A stretch of DNA of 54,973 nucleotides from Sulfurovum sp. (GTDB lineage: Bacteria; Campylobacterota; Campylobacteria; Campylobacterales; Sulfurovaceae). Made by a program: the position numbers and the translations under genes. Location: positions 1-54,973 of the forward strand of contig JALWHT010000091.1 in NCBI GenBank assembly GCA_026983515.1. Reading direction: 5' to 3'. This document shows, one piece after another, positions 27,419 through 34,677 of the stretch (positions are counted from its first letter, which is position 1; each line of letters opens with the position of its first letter). Under the pieces are notes generated by a model. The model made no database searches, was not told the DNA's origin, and worked only from the letters and a program-made list of their open reading frames with translations.

Positions 27419-27703
27419 ATGACAAAATCAGAATTCGTAGAATTGGTTCAGAAGAATGGAGAGTATGAGAGCAAAGCAGCAGCAGAAAGAGCGGTAAAAG
27501 CGTTCATTGATTCTGTAACAGAAGCACTGACAAAAAAAGAGTCAGTTTCTCTCGTAGGTTTCGGAACCTTCTCTACAGCAGAAGTTGCAGCAAAGAGTGG
27601 TAAAGTACCTGGTACAGACAAAACATACAGCAAGCCTGCACACACTGCACCTAAGTTCAAATTTGGTAAAACACTCAAAGACGCTGTTGCAGCGGCGAAG
27701 TAA
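27419..27703 (+). CDS. hup: HU-family DNA-binding protein
   Basis: Nucleoid-associated histone-like protein of 94 residues that bends DNA. It begins MTKSEFVELVQ, has the conserved LVGFGTFS turn near residue 46-53 and a beta-arm region with VPGTDKTYSKPAHTAPKFKFGKTLKD. The arm tip is divergent from the common GRNPQTG, and the protein is unusually rich in Ala and Lys. AAGGAAG ribosome site. Likely monocistronic. Confidence 0.93.
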   Translation: MTKSEFVELVQKNGEYESKAAAERAVKAFIDSVTEALTKKESVSLVGFGTFSTAEVAAKSGKVPGTDKTYSKPAHTAPKFKFGKTLKDAVAAAK

Positions 27704-27739
27704 TTACCTTCTGGCTGCCTTTGGGTGGTCATCTACATG

Positions 27740-27946
27740 TTAACCTTTTTTCACTTTCTTTAATAAAACTCTTTTTTCATTCATGCAGACATTACGTGCC
27801 TTTTTGACACTGGAGCAGTTGGCTACCTGTGAAGTAACATAGATAACTGTTGCCAGCATAAAAACAAGCATACTGCCTATGAACGTTGACACCAAAATGA
27901 CATTACGGTAATTTTTGCATTTTTTCCAAAAATTGCGCCACAACAT
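27740..27946 (-). CDS. Small single-span membrane protein, unknown
   Basis: A 68-residue predicted protein with a basic N terminus (RNFWKKCKNYRN), one hydrophobic helix (VILVSTFIGSMLVFMLATVIYV) and a basic tail with three cysteines in total. AGGAG lies 6-9 bases before the ATG on the minus strand, which supports translation. No family recognised. It faces the HU gene and is divergent from the DUF5718 gene. Confidence 0.45.
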   Translation of the reverse strand: MLWRNFWKKCKNYRNVILVSTFIGSMLVFMLATVIYVTSQVANCSSVKKARNVCMNEKRVLLKKVKKG

Positions 27947-28043
27947 CTGCTACTCCTATGCTCTTTTCCTCAGTATAAAATAGTGATGTGCAATGTATGT
28001 GGAGTACATAATGGTATAATGTCATCAAAAAAAGTGAGCATTC

Positions 28044-28841
28044 ATGGATTTGAAAGAGACAATAGGACTTGGTGTAGCGGGAAACTTTGCTCACCATCTT
28101 GAGCAGGCAGGGGAGCTGAAAGATTTTGAAAATGTCGTGACCGAAGCGCCGGAAGCCCCAAAGGGTATCTTCCCTTTTTATCTGCCAGGGAATGAGGGTT
28201 TTCTGGGTCTTTATTGCATTGGTACAGATACGTTACAGCTTCCATCTTATAAGGCCAATGCACAGGTTGAGCCTGAAATTGCCGTATTGTTTGAAATTCT
28301 TTATGACGATACGATGCATGTGAGCGAGCTCGTTGCAAAAAGATTCACTACATTTAATGACTGCACAATCCGTAAAGAGGGTGCGAAGAAGATTTCAGAA
28401 AAGAAGTCATGGGGGCCAAACTCCAAAGGAATCGGTGACAAATGGATAGAGATTGACACATTTGAAGCAGGCGGTATCATGGATCGATACCGCCTCTGCT
28501 CCTACCTGAAGCGGGATGGTGTGCTGTATCCGTATGGTGTGGATGCTCCATTGCCCGGATATAGCTATTTTTACGGAAAACTGAAAAACTGGCTGATCGA
28601 TAAAATGAATTACCAGGAGGATTTTGGCCCGCTTGAGAACATATACGGGCATTTGAAGTCATGTGGCTATCCCAAAGAGGCATTGATTACCATCGGAGCG
28701 ACAGCCTATGAGGAATTTGGCAAGAAGCACTATTTGCAAGCGGGAGATGAGGTATTTGTCATTGCTTACGATGCAAGTTGTGAGAAGGGGGATTTAACCC
28801 CTTCGCCAAGTAAAGTGATCTTGGATCAGAAGGTTGTCTAA
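28044..28841 (+). CDS. DUF5718 family protein, FAH-like fold
   Basis: A 265-residue cytoplasmic protein that I recognise as DUF5718, found mainly in Campylobacterota. Features such as GLGVAGNFAHHLEQAG at the start, VEPEIAVLFEI near 74-84 and FTTFNDCTIRK near 102-112 recall fumarylacetoacetate hydrolase-like enzymes, in which a Glu-x-Glu pair binds metal. No substrate is known. Its stop codon is adjacent to the stop of the convergent ferritin-like gene with no bases between. Confidence 0.7.
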   Translation: MDLKETIGLGVAGNFAHHLEQAGELKDFENVVTEAPEAPKGIFPFYLPGNEGFLGLYCIGTDTLQLPSYKANAQVEPEIAVLFEILYDDTMHVSELVAKRFTTFNDCTIRKEGAKKISEKKSWGPNSKGIGDKWIEIDTFEAGGIMDRYRLCSYLKRDGVLYPYGVDAPLPGYSYFYGKLKNWLIDKMNYQEDFGPLENIYGHLKSCGYPKEALITIGATAYEEFGKKHYLQAGDEVFVIAYDASCEKGDLTPSPSKVILDQKVV

Positions 28842-29360
28842 TTATCTGCTGAGTTGCACTTTTATCTCTGTGACAAATTCGGTGATATCGTCATGGAGAG
28901 CCTGCAGATCCTCCTCGTGTTCCACTTCGTCCGCAAGGATCTGTGACACAATATCGTAGGTAACAATGTCTTTGTTTCGTGTTGCTTCCGCAATCTGGGA
29001 ATAGACACTGATGGCGCATTGTTCCCCCTTGATGGCATCTTCAAGGATATTGACAACATTGCATACGGTAGGAGCATCATAGCCGCAGTTGGTATGGGTA
29101 AACCATGCTTCCGGATGCAGCAATGGTGTACCTCCAAGCTGGAGGATACGGTCTGCAACCATGTTGGCATGCCGAAGTTCATCCGCGGCATGCTGTGTCA
29201 ATTCTGCGATAGCGGCATCTTTCATAATGCCGGCGATGACCTTTGCTTCAATGAAGTACTGGTAATATGCCAGCCACTCATCGGCATAGGCTCGGTTTAA
29301 CATGGTAATGATCTCGTTAACCTCAATACCGTGAATGATCGAATTTCCTTTGCGTGCCAT
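28842..29360 (-). CDS. Ferritin-like (Dps/bacterioferritin-type) protein
   Basis: A 172-residue four-helix bundle with di-iron ligands in order: Glu28 in ADEWLAYYQY, Glu61 and His64 in DELRHANM, Glu113 in KGEQ, and Glu145 with His148 in DEVEHEED. Cysteines at 92, 100 and 115 sit near the third ligand, which recalls the Dps-like (DPSL) subfamily of thermophiles. The likely role is iron storage or peroxide detoxification. AAGGAG lies a few bases before the ATG on the minus strand. Alternative: a bacterioferritin-related protein; no heme-binding Met was identified. Confidence 0.85.
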   Translation of the reverse strand: MARKGNSIIHGIEVNEIITMLNRAYADEWLAYYQYFIEAKVIAGIMKDAAIAELTQHAADELRHANMVADRILQLGGTPLLHPEAWFTHTNCGYDAPTVCNVVNILEDAIKGEQCAISVYSQIAEATRNKDIVTYDIVSQILADEVEHEEDLQALHDDITEFVTEIKVQLSR

Positions 29361-29444
29361 GATAACTCCTTATAAATTATGTTTTAAAATAAGATGACAT
29401 AATCTATATTAGCAGAGTTAAGCTTAAGGGAAAATAATTGTTAT

Positions 29445-30572
29445 TTAGCTTTTGAACCATCCTTTGATACGCTCAAATGCTGATTCAAAGGTATTTTTAT
29501 GCGGATGGCTCTCTACACCGTAGCTCTCTTGCAGTTTTTCAAGAAGCTCTTTTTGTTCATCATTGAACTTTTTGGGCAGTATAAGTTTGATTTGTGCGAT
29601 GAGACGGCCTTTTCTCCCATTGTGAACATCCGGTACACCTTCGCCTTCGAATACAAACTGTTCTCTGTCTTTGGTACCTTGCTTAAGGTTGAGTTCGAGC
29701 TCGCCTTTGAGGGCAGGAATAGAAATGGTCTCTCCCAGAATCGCCTGAGTGAAAAATACCGGTACCTCAATATAAAGATCATTGCCATTTCGGACAAAGT
29801 GCTCGTCTTCTTCAACATAGAAGGTTAGGTAAAGGTCGCCGCGTCTGCCTTCTTTTGACTCATTTCCATGCCCCGGTACTCTCAGGCGGTTTCCGCTGTC
29901 CACACCGGCAGGGATCTTGACAGTGACACTCTCCTCTTTGATCTCATATCCTTTTCCTTGGCAGGAAGGACACTTCTGCTCTATCTTTTTACCCATACCG
30001 TGACATTTTGGACACTCTTGAGCAAAGGTCATGAAGCCTTGACGCATTACGATCTGTCCCTGACCTCCACAGTAGTCACAGGTAGACATTTTGCCGTCTT
30101 TGGCACCTGTACCCTGGCAATCACGGCAGTAGGTTTTGTAACGGATATCGACAGTTTTTTCACAGCCAAATACCGCTTCATTGAACTGCAGTGTCAATTC
30201 CATTTCAAAGTCGAGTGCGTATTTTTGTCCCGGATCGCGTCTGTTTTGACCAAACCCGCCAAAGCCTCCGCCTCCACCGAACATGGAGTTGAAGATATCC
30301 ATAATGTCATCCATATTTGCGCTGCCGAAGCCGCCGGCTCCCTGACCCTGAAGCCCCTCTTTGCCGTAACGGTCATAGACGGCCCGCTTCTCTTCATCGC
30401 TGAGTACCTGGTATGCTTCATTGATCAGTTTGAATTTTTCTTCGGCCTCTTTGTCATCAGGGTTTCTGTCGGGATGGTATTTGAGTGCCAGTTTTCGGTA
30501 CGCTTTTTTAAGTTCGGCACCGCTACAGTCCCTGCTTACTTCGAGAATTTCGTAATAGTCCATTTCGCTCAT
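29445..30572 (-). CDS. dnaJ: Chaperone protein DnaJ
   Basis: Hsp40 co-chaperone of DnaK. The 375 residues show the J domain with HPD at 33-35, a Gly/Phe region ([11 protein letters not shown]), four zinc repeats ([32 protein letters not shown]) and the C-terminal substrate domain. The frame is open 273 bp further upstream, but the ATG at 30572 is the start: it opens the J domain and has AGGAG at good spacing. It is not next to dnaK (34678). No HAIR-like repeat is visible before it. Confidence 0.97.
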   Translation of the reverse strand: MSEMDYYEILEVSRDCSGAELKKAYRKLALKYHPDRNPDDKEAEEKFKLINEAYQVLSDEEKRAVYDRYGKEGLQGQGAGGFGSANMDDIMDIFNSMFGGGGGFGGFGQNRRDPGQKYALDFEMELTLQFNEAVFGCEKTVDIRYKTYCRDCQGTGAKDGKMSTCDYCGGQGQIVMRQGFMTFAQECPKCHGMGKKIEQKCPSCQGKGYEIKEESVTVKIPAGVDSGNRLRVPGHGNESKEGRRGDLYLTFYVEEDEHFVRNGNDLYIEVPVFFTQAILGETISIPALKGELELNLKQGTKDREQFVFEGEGVPDVHNGRKGRLIAQIKLILPKKFNDEQKELLEKLQESYGVESHPHKNTFESAFERIKGWFKS

Positions 30573-30657
30573 TGGCGTTCTCCTGAAATAGGTAAAATAT
30601 TGGGCGAATTCTACCATAATTTCGTTATAATGGCGAATTAAAAAAAGGTAGGCAAAA

Positions 30658-30957
30658 ATGGTTGTACACATTGTACTTTTTAAGCTCAAAGAAGAACACA
30701 AACAGGCTAATATAATACAGGCAAAGCAGATGCTTGAAAACTTGATGGGAGCGGTGCCGTCACTTCGCAGTATTGATGTGGGGATGAATTTCTCCAAAGA
30801 AGAGCGGGCGATGGATCTGAGTATTATCACGACATTTGAGAGCAAAGAGGGGCTAGAAGCCTATGCCGTACATCCTGAACATTTAAAAGTAGTGGATTTC
30901 ATAAAAGAGGTGGTTGAGTACTCTAAAGTGGTGGACTATGAAAAGCACGATGTGTGA
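30658..30957 (+). CDS. Dabb (stress-responsive alpha/beta barrel) protein
   Basis: A 99-residue dimeric-barrel protein. [13 protein letters not shown] at the start, [13 protein letters not shown] in the middle and [17 protein letters not shown] near the end are typical of the Dabb domain. These small cytoplasmic proteins are of unknown or various function. It is divergent from dnaJ with an 85-bp gap that holds a TATAAT at 30626-30631. The gene is followed by a 7-bp tandem repeat. Confidence 0.85.
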   Translation: MVVHIVLFKLKEEHKQANIIQAKQMLENLMGAVPSLRSIDVGMNFSKEERAMDLSIITTFESKEGLEAYAVHPEHLKVVDFIKEVVEYSKVVDYEKHDV

Positions 30958-30959
30958 TA

Positions 30960-30999
30960 AAATTAGAAATTAGAAATTAGAAATTAGAAATTAGAAATT
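30960..30999. repeat. Heptamer tandem repeat (ATTAGAA)5
   Basis: Five exact copies of ATTAGAA from 30962 to 30996 plus partial units at each side, starting just after the Dabb stop codon. It is noncoding, between the Dabb gene and recR. A perfect array of this kind is prone to slippage. A weaker A/T repeat (AATTAAAA-like) lies at 9058-9080. Confidence 0.9.
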
Positions 31000-31050
31000 T
31001 GGGATACTTGTCTCTCGTTTCACCGAGATGATGAAAGTAAAGAGTATTGT

Positions 31051-31071
31051 GTAGGGTGCGTAACCACGCAC
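31051..31071. repeat. GTAGGGTG-type palindromic element, short form
   Basis: GTAGGGTGCGTAACCACGCAC, identical at its left end to the element at 13642. It ends 14 bp before the recR start codon, so it would lie in the recR leader. Confidence 0.75.
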
Positions 31072-31085
31072 TAAAAAGAATAACA

Positions 31086-31655
31086 ATGAAACAACATAAA
31101 ATAGAAGCCTTTGAAAACCTTGTCGAAGCGTTTGGTTCTCTACCTTCGGTAGGCAAGAAGACAGCTGTCCGGCTTGCCTACCATGCGGTGATGGAAGACG
31201 GATTTGGTGCGCTTAAGCTTGCCCATGCCATTGAGCATGCGGTGGGGAGTATCCAAAAGTGCAGCAAGTGCCACAATATGAGCGAGGATGAACTCTGTTC
31301 CATCTGTTCCGATCCATACCGCGATACTACCAAGCTTTGTATTGTTCAGAGTGCAAAAGATATTTTGACGATAGAAGAGAGCGGACAGTTTAACGGAGTG
31401 TACTATGTGATTTCCCAAGTGCAGGATATGGATGAATCACACCTCTTTTATGCTGTTGAGGGGGTAGAAGAGATCATTTTTGCTTTTCCGCCAAGTATTG
31501 CGACCGATACGATGATCCTCTACATTGAGGACAAGCTTTCGGGTCTGCCTGTCAGGTTTACCAAAATCGCGCAGGGAGTGCCAACCGGTGTAGAACTTGA
31601 GAATATTGATATGATGTCACTTTCCAGAGCCTTTGAAGCAAGAGTAAAAATATAA
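31086..31655 (+). CDS. recR: Recombination protein RecR
   Basis: Zinc-binding Toprim protein of RecFOR single-strand gap repair. The 189 residues contain the N-terminal helix-hairpin-helix (LPSVGKKTAVRLAYH), the four-cysteine zinc motif CSKCHNMSEDELCSIC near 57-72 and a Toprim domain (LCIVQSAKDILTIE). The ATG at 31086 opens the usual RecR N terminus; an upstream in-frame start at 31047 runs through a repeat element and is rejected. The ribosome site is weak. Confidence 0.95.
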   Translation: MKQHKIEAFENLVEAFGSLPSVGKKTAVRLAYHAVMEDGFGALKLAHAIEHAVGSIQKCSKCHNMSEDELCSICSDPYRDTTKLCIVQSAKDILTIEESGQFNGVYYVISQVQDMDESHLFYAVEGVEEIIFAFPPSIATDTMILYIEDKLSGLPVRFTKIAQGVPTGVELENIDMMSLSRAFEARVKI

Positions 31656-31662
31656 AACGAAC

Positions 31663-31709
31663 GTAGGGTGCGCAATGCCCGGCAGAAATACCCTTGGGGT
31701 GCACGCACC
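31663..31709. repeat. GTAGGGTG-type element, diverged
   Basis: Begins GTAGGGTGCGCAATGCC and ends GGTGCACGCACC, between the convergent recR and DHH genes. It retains the left end of the family and a decayed right end. Confidence 0.55.
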
Positions 31710-31726
31710 TTTTATGTCGTATCTGC

Positions 31727-32770
31727 CTACTGCGTTTTCTGGTCTATATAATCCTGTACAAATTTTCGTACGTCAGCATAGACAAATGAGTCTTTGTAGC
31801 CTTCTATCTTGCCGCCGCTGGCATTAGGGTGCCCGCCACCATTGCCGATAAGTGCTGCCATCTGTGAAACATCGAGTTTATTGTTGCTGCGCAATGAGAA
31901 ATTGCCTCTGAAGTTGACATCCATATAAAAGTCGTAGTCAGGGTTGTTGACAAGGAAAGTATTGCCGATAATCGAAGTATTGCCAACGTTATAGCCAAGA
32001 ATGCCTTTGTAGTCTTTGTAATGAATGGTCAGGCGCTGTTTGTCTTTGCTGAGTAGATCGGTCACATAGTCAGCTACGAGGTTGTCTTTGGTTTTGTTGG
32101 TTCCCTTGTTGAAGAATGCTTTTTTGATCTGGTGCAGGTCATCATCAAGCTTAATGGGTGCTTCATGTGAGCTGATACGCGTTTTTGCCGCTTCGATCAT
32201 GGCAAGTTTGAATGCTCTGTCCTCATCGGGAAAGAGAATACGGTTGATCTCCCGTGCACCGGAGATCATACCAAGCATCACTTTGCCATATTCGAAGTAA
32301 GGATCCTGGTCTTTCCAAATGTCGATAGCATTGATGGCTTTGACAATGTCGGCATATTCGTTTTGGGTATCGAAACCGTAATGCTGTTGGAGCCAGTCGT
32401 AGGTGATGAGCGTAGCACAGCGGCTGGTGTCGAGGATGTACCAGGCGAAGCGTTCTGCCGCATTTGCGCCGGTGGCGTGGTGGTCAAGCAGCTGCAGCTT
32501 TGCACCGATGCGTATGGCTTCCTTTTCGATCCAGTTTGCTTCTTTGGTGGTCAGGTTCAGGTCGGTAATCAGGATAAGACGCTCAATACTGTCACTCTGA
32601 ATAAATTTATCCTGTTCTATCTTTTTGACCATCTCTTCAAGGCGTGCAGTCACTTCCGGGCCGTAGTTGGCATTGTAGCACTCGATTGTATCGAAACATT
32701 TGGTAGTCAGATATTGGCATCCGTAGCCGTCAAGGTCAATGTGTGAGAGGTGATAAACGTGCTGTGTCAT
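31727..32770 (-). CDS. DHH-family phosphoesterase
   Basis: A 347-residue cytoplasmic metallo-phosphoesterase. It has the metal-ligand motifs HIDLDGYG (residues 10-17), ITDLN near 68-72 and the DHH signature LLDHHATG near 94-101, and ends with a DHHA1-type domain with GNGGGHPNASGGK. Related proteins hydrolyse nano-RNA, pAp or cyclic dinucleotides; the exact substrate is not clear, and no GGDEF, PAS or CBS part is attached. The gene overlaps the upstream Rrf2 gene by one base and is probably co-transcribed with it. Confidence 0.9.
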   Translation of the reverse strand: MTQHVYHLSHIDLDGYGCQYLTTKCFDTIECYNANYGPEVTARLEEMVKKIEQDKFIQSDSIERLILITDLNLTTKEANWIEKEAIRIGAKLQLLDHHATGANAAERFAWYILDTSRCATLITYDWLQQHYGFDTQNEYADIVKAINAIDIWKDQDPYFEYGKVMLGMISGAREINRILFPDEDRAFKLAMIEAAKTRISSHEAPIKLDDDLHQIKKAFFNKGTNKTKDNLVADYVTDLLSKDKQRLTIHYKDYKGILGYNVGNTSIIGNTFLVNNPDYDFYMDVNFRGNFSLRSNNKLDVSQMAALIGNGGGHPNASGGKIEGYKDSFVYADVRKFVQDYIDQKTQ

Positions 32771-33168
32771 TAAAGAATCTCGCCGAGTGTCAGACCATGA
32801 AGAAAGTCATCGATCTTGGTTTGAAAATTGGCCAGAAACGGAGAGATGGCACAGTTGCCGATAGCACCGTTGGGGCAAGTGTTGATATAGCTGGTACAGT
32901 CAAACACCGCAGGTGCTTTTCCCTCTGCGGCAAGAATGATGCTGTGTACGGTGATATCGTTGACATCTCGTGCAAGCACAAATCCGCCATGTGCACCTTT
33001 GCGTGATTCGAGAATGCCCTCTTTGGCAAGACTTTGAAGGATCTTGGCAAGAAAACTCTTCGGGATGCCCAGTTCATTGGCCAGTTGCTCTGCACCAATG
33101 GGCTTTTCTGCATTGCGAATGACATCCAGTGAGAGCAGGGCATATTCGCTTGCACGTGTTAATAACAT
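32770..33168 (-). CDS. Rrf2-family transcriptional regulator, IscR-like
   Basis: A 132-residue winged-helix regulator. LLTRASEYALLSLDVI begins the helix-turn-helix, KSFLAKILQSLAKEGILESRKGAHGGF is the recognition helix and wing in the family. Three cysteines at 91, 98 and 106 occupy the iron-sulfur cluster region of IscR, so it probably senses iron-sulfur status, redox or NO. It may regulate its own operon with the DHH gene. No isc or suf gene is nearby. Confidence 0.88.
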   Translation of the reverse strand: MLLTRASEYALLSLDVIRNAEKPIGAEQLANELGIPKSFLAKILQSLAKEGILESRKGAHGGFVLARDVNDITVHSIILAAEGKAPAVFDCTSYINTCPNGAIGNCAISPFLANFQTKIDDFLHGLTLGEIL

Positions 33169-33337
33169 AATGAATACCTTTACATAATCTAATTAGGAGT
33201 ATTTTACTCTAAAATCTATTATAGATAGGTTTACCTTTCTGTCATGTATCCATGTAAGTCCTGTGCAAGGTTATTGTGGTAGAATACCGGACTCATTTTT
33301 ACAAGTGGGAATTCACACTACCAATCAGGAGGTCATT

Positions 33338-33607
33338 ATGGCTTTGGATCAGGCGAAAAAAGCAGAAATTATTGCTAAATACGCAAGAGGCGAAAACGAT
33401 ACAGGTTCAACAGAAGTACAGGTTGCTCTGCTTACAGAGAGAATTAAATACTTGACTGAGCATCTTAAAACAAATAAAAAAGACCACTCTTCAAGACTTG
33501 GTCTTCTCAAGCTTGTTGGTCAGAGAAGAAGACTGATGAGATACCTTAAGAAAGTGAACATCGAAAGATGGCACAAAATCAAAGCAGAACTTGGCATTCG
33601 TAACTAA
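33338..33607 (+). CDS. rpsO: 30S ribosomal protein S15
   Basis: Primary 16S rRNA-binding protein of the small subunit. The 89 residues match the family length, with [14 protein letters not shown], the loop [21 protein letters not shown] and the end. The ATG at 33338 follows AGGAGG at ideal spacing; an earlier in-frame start at 33263 is rejected. pnp, often the next gene in other bacteria, is elsewhere in this window. Confidence 0.98.
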   Translation: MALDQAKKAEIIAKYARGENDTGSTEVQVALLTERIKYLTEHLKTNKKDHSSRLGLLKLVGQRRRLMRYLKKVNIERWHKIKAELGIRN

Positions 33608-33618
33608 TTTTCTTCTAA

Positions 33619-33649
33619 AAAACGTTAGACACTTTGTGTCTGATGTTTT
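33619..33649 (+). terminator. Rho-independent terminator of rpsO
   Basis: AAAACGTTAGACAC pairs with GTGTCTGATGTTTT around a TTT loop, 14 pairs of which two are G-U. The right arm supplies the T-rich end. Confidence 0.85.
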
Positions 33650-33717
33650 ACACTTTTTACTCTCCCCTTTATTTTTTCCATATTAATTTTTCTATTGCCT
33701 CTAATATTGTATTCGTT

Positions 33718-33749
33718 TGTAGGGTGTTGTCCCCTGACAACACCCTACA
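33718..33749. repeat. GTAGGGTG-type element, perfect palindrome
   Basis: GTAGGGTGTTGTC, centre CCCT, then GACAACACCCTAC: 13-bp perfect arms plus one outer T/A pair. It lies between rpsO and grpE. The left end is shared with the copy at 51093. Confidence 0.85.
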
Positions 33750-33761
33750 GTAAAATGCAGC

Positions 33762-33806
33762 TTATTTAATAAAGTTTAGTCAATTACACTAAACTTTATT
33801 AAATAA
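33762..33806. promoter_or_regulatory. 19-bp inverted repeat upstream of grpE, operator candidate
   Basis: Perfect 19-bp arms (33762-33780 and 33788-33806) around the 7-base spacer CAATTAC. The inner part reads GTTTAGT-N7-ACTAAAC. It shares TTTAGT-N7-ACTAAA and spacer start CAAT with the repeat before htpG, so both may bind one repressor, most simply an HspR/HAIR-type protein. It ends 17 bp upstream of the grpE -35 box. It is very A/T-rich and lacks a T tract, so a terminator is less likely. Confidence 0.65.
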
Positions 33807-33822
33807 AAAACAACCTCAAGCC

Positions 33823-33852
33823 TTGACAAATTAACACTCAATGTTGTATAAT
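33823..33852 (+). promoter_or_regulatory. Sigma70-type promoter of grpE
   Basis: TTGACA (33823-33828), 18-bp spacer, TATAAT (33847-33852). Between the boxes lies TTAACACTC, which matches 8 of 9 bases of the left half of the HrcA operator CIRCE, but the right half is poor. Confidence 0.85.
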
Positions 33853-33905
33853 GCATTCAATGCATTTGAAAACGGGTGCAAAGTTTAGGAAAAAAGGAGG
33901 TCTGT

Positions 33906-34463
33906 ATGGCAAAAGAGAATGAAAGAGATCTTGAGCAGACTCAGAACGAAGAGACAGTAGAAGAGACTGAAACTTCACAAAATGAAGAAGGCGGCGAAAT
34001 GAGTGAACTTGAAGCGGCCAAAGCGGAAGCGGCTGAATACAAAGACAAGTATCTCAGAGCGCATGCTGATTTTGAAAATGCAAAGAAGCGTTTGGAAAAA
34101 GACAAGGCCAATGCGGTTGCCTATGCAAATGAAAGTTTTGCCAAAGACATTTTGGCAGTACTTGACTCATTCGACAATGCACTCAGCTCTATTGAGAGTG
34201 CAGATAAAGAGAATGCGTCCGAAGTATTGGAAAAAATGCACGAAGGTGTCAAGCTGACCTATGAGCAGCTTAGAAAAGTGTTGGAGAAGAATCACATTAA
34301 AGAGATTTCATGTGAGGGTGAGTTCGACCCTGAAGTACATCAGGCGATCATGCAGGTTGATAGTGACGATCATGAGAACGGTGATATTGTGCAGGTGATG
34401 CAAAAAGGCTACACCATCAAAGACCGTGTCCTCAGACCTGCGATGGTGAGCACCGCTAAATAA
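33906..34463 (+). CDS. grpE: Nucleotide exchange factor GrpE
   Basis: Cytoplasmic ADP-release factor of DnaK. The 185 residues begin with an acidic, Glu-rich tail, then a long coiled coil (KYLRAHADFENAKKRLEKD) and the beta domain ending VMQKGYTIKDRVLRPAMV. The ATG at 33906 has AAAAGGAGG at good spacing; an earlier in-frame start at 33876 is rejected. hrcA, which precedes grpE in many Campylobacterota, is absent here: rpsO is the upstream gene. Confidence 0.96.
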   Translation: MAKENERDLEQTQNEETVEETETSQNEEGGEMSELEAAKAEAAEYKDKYLRAHADFENAKKRLEKDKANAVAYANESFAKDILAVLDSFDNALSSIESADKENASEVLEKMHEGVKLTYEQLRKVLEKNHIKEISCEGEFDPEVHQAIMQVDSDDHENGDIVQVMQKGYTIKDRVLRPAMVSTAK

Positions 34464-34536
34464 CCGTGAGTGAACCTCATGTTTATCGGTGCGAAACCAG
34501 AGCGACCGCGTAGGTCGGAGAGTACTGCGAAATAAA

Positions 34537-34558
34537 GTAGGGTGCGTAACCATGCATC
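34537..34558. repeat. GTAGGGTG-type element, short decayed form
   Basis: GTAGGGTGCGTAACCATGCATC in the gap between grpE and dnaK; the left 15 bases equal those at 31051 and 13642. The preceding 60 bases (GCGACCGCGTAGGTCGG) are also palindromic. Confidence 0.6.
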
Positions 34559-34582
34559 AAAAACTTTATACAAAGTGACTCA

Positions 34583-34600
34583 ATGCAACCAAAGTTGCAT
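34583..34600. promoter_or_regulatory. Inverted repeat before dnaK
   Basis: ATGCAAC, spacer CAAA, GTTGCAT: perfect 7-bp arms, 20 bp upstream of a TATACT (34621-34626) that is the best -10 candidate for dnaK. It may be an operator or a hairpin at the end of the grpE transcript. It is unlike the repeats at htpG and grpE. Confidence 0.45.
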
Positions 34601-34677
34601 CGTTTCACGAAAAAAATGTGTATACTAACACTATCACTATAAAAATTTAGAAAACAACTCTACATAAAGGATGAGCA

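Noticed and set aside
29868-30641. Open frame of 257 codons opposite dnaJ
   Set aside because: Antisense to an intact, motif-complete DnaJ; no ribosome site and no recognisable domain.
30962-30996. Phase-variable coding repeat
   Set aside because: The heptamers lie after the stop codon of the Dabb gene and outside recR, so copy change cannot shift a reading frame.
33831-33857. CIRCE (HrcA operator) overlapping the grpE promoter
   Set aside because: Only the left half TTAACACTC fits; at the 9-base spacing the right half matches about four of nine positions. Mentioned as a relic, not called as a site.
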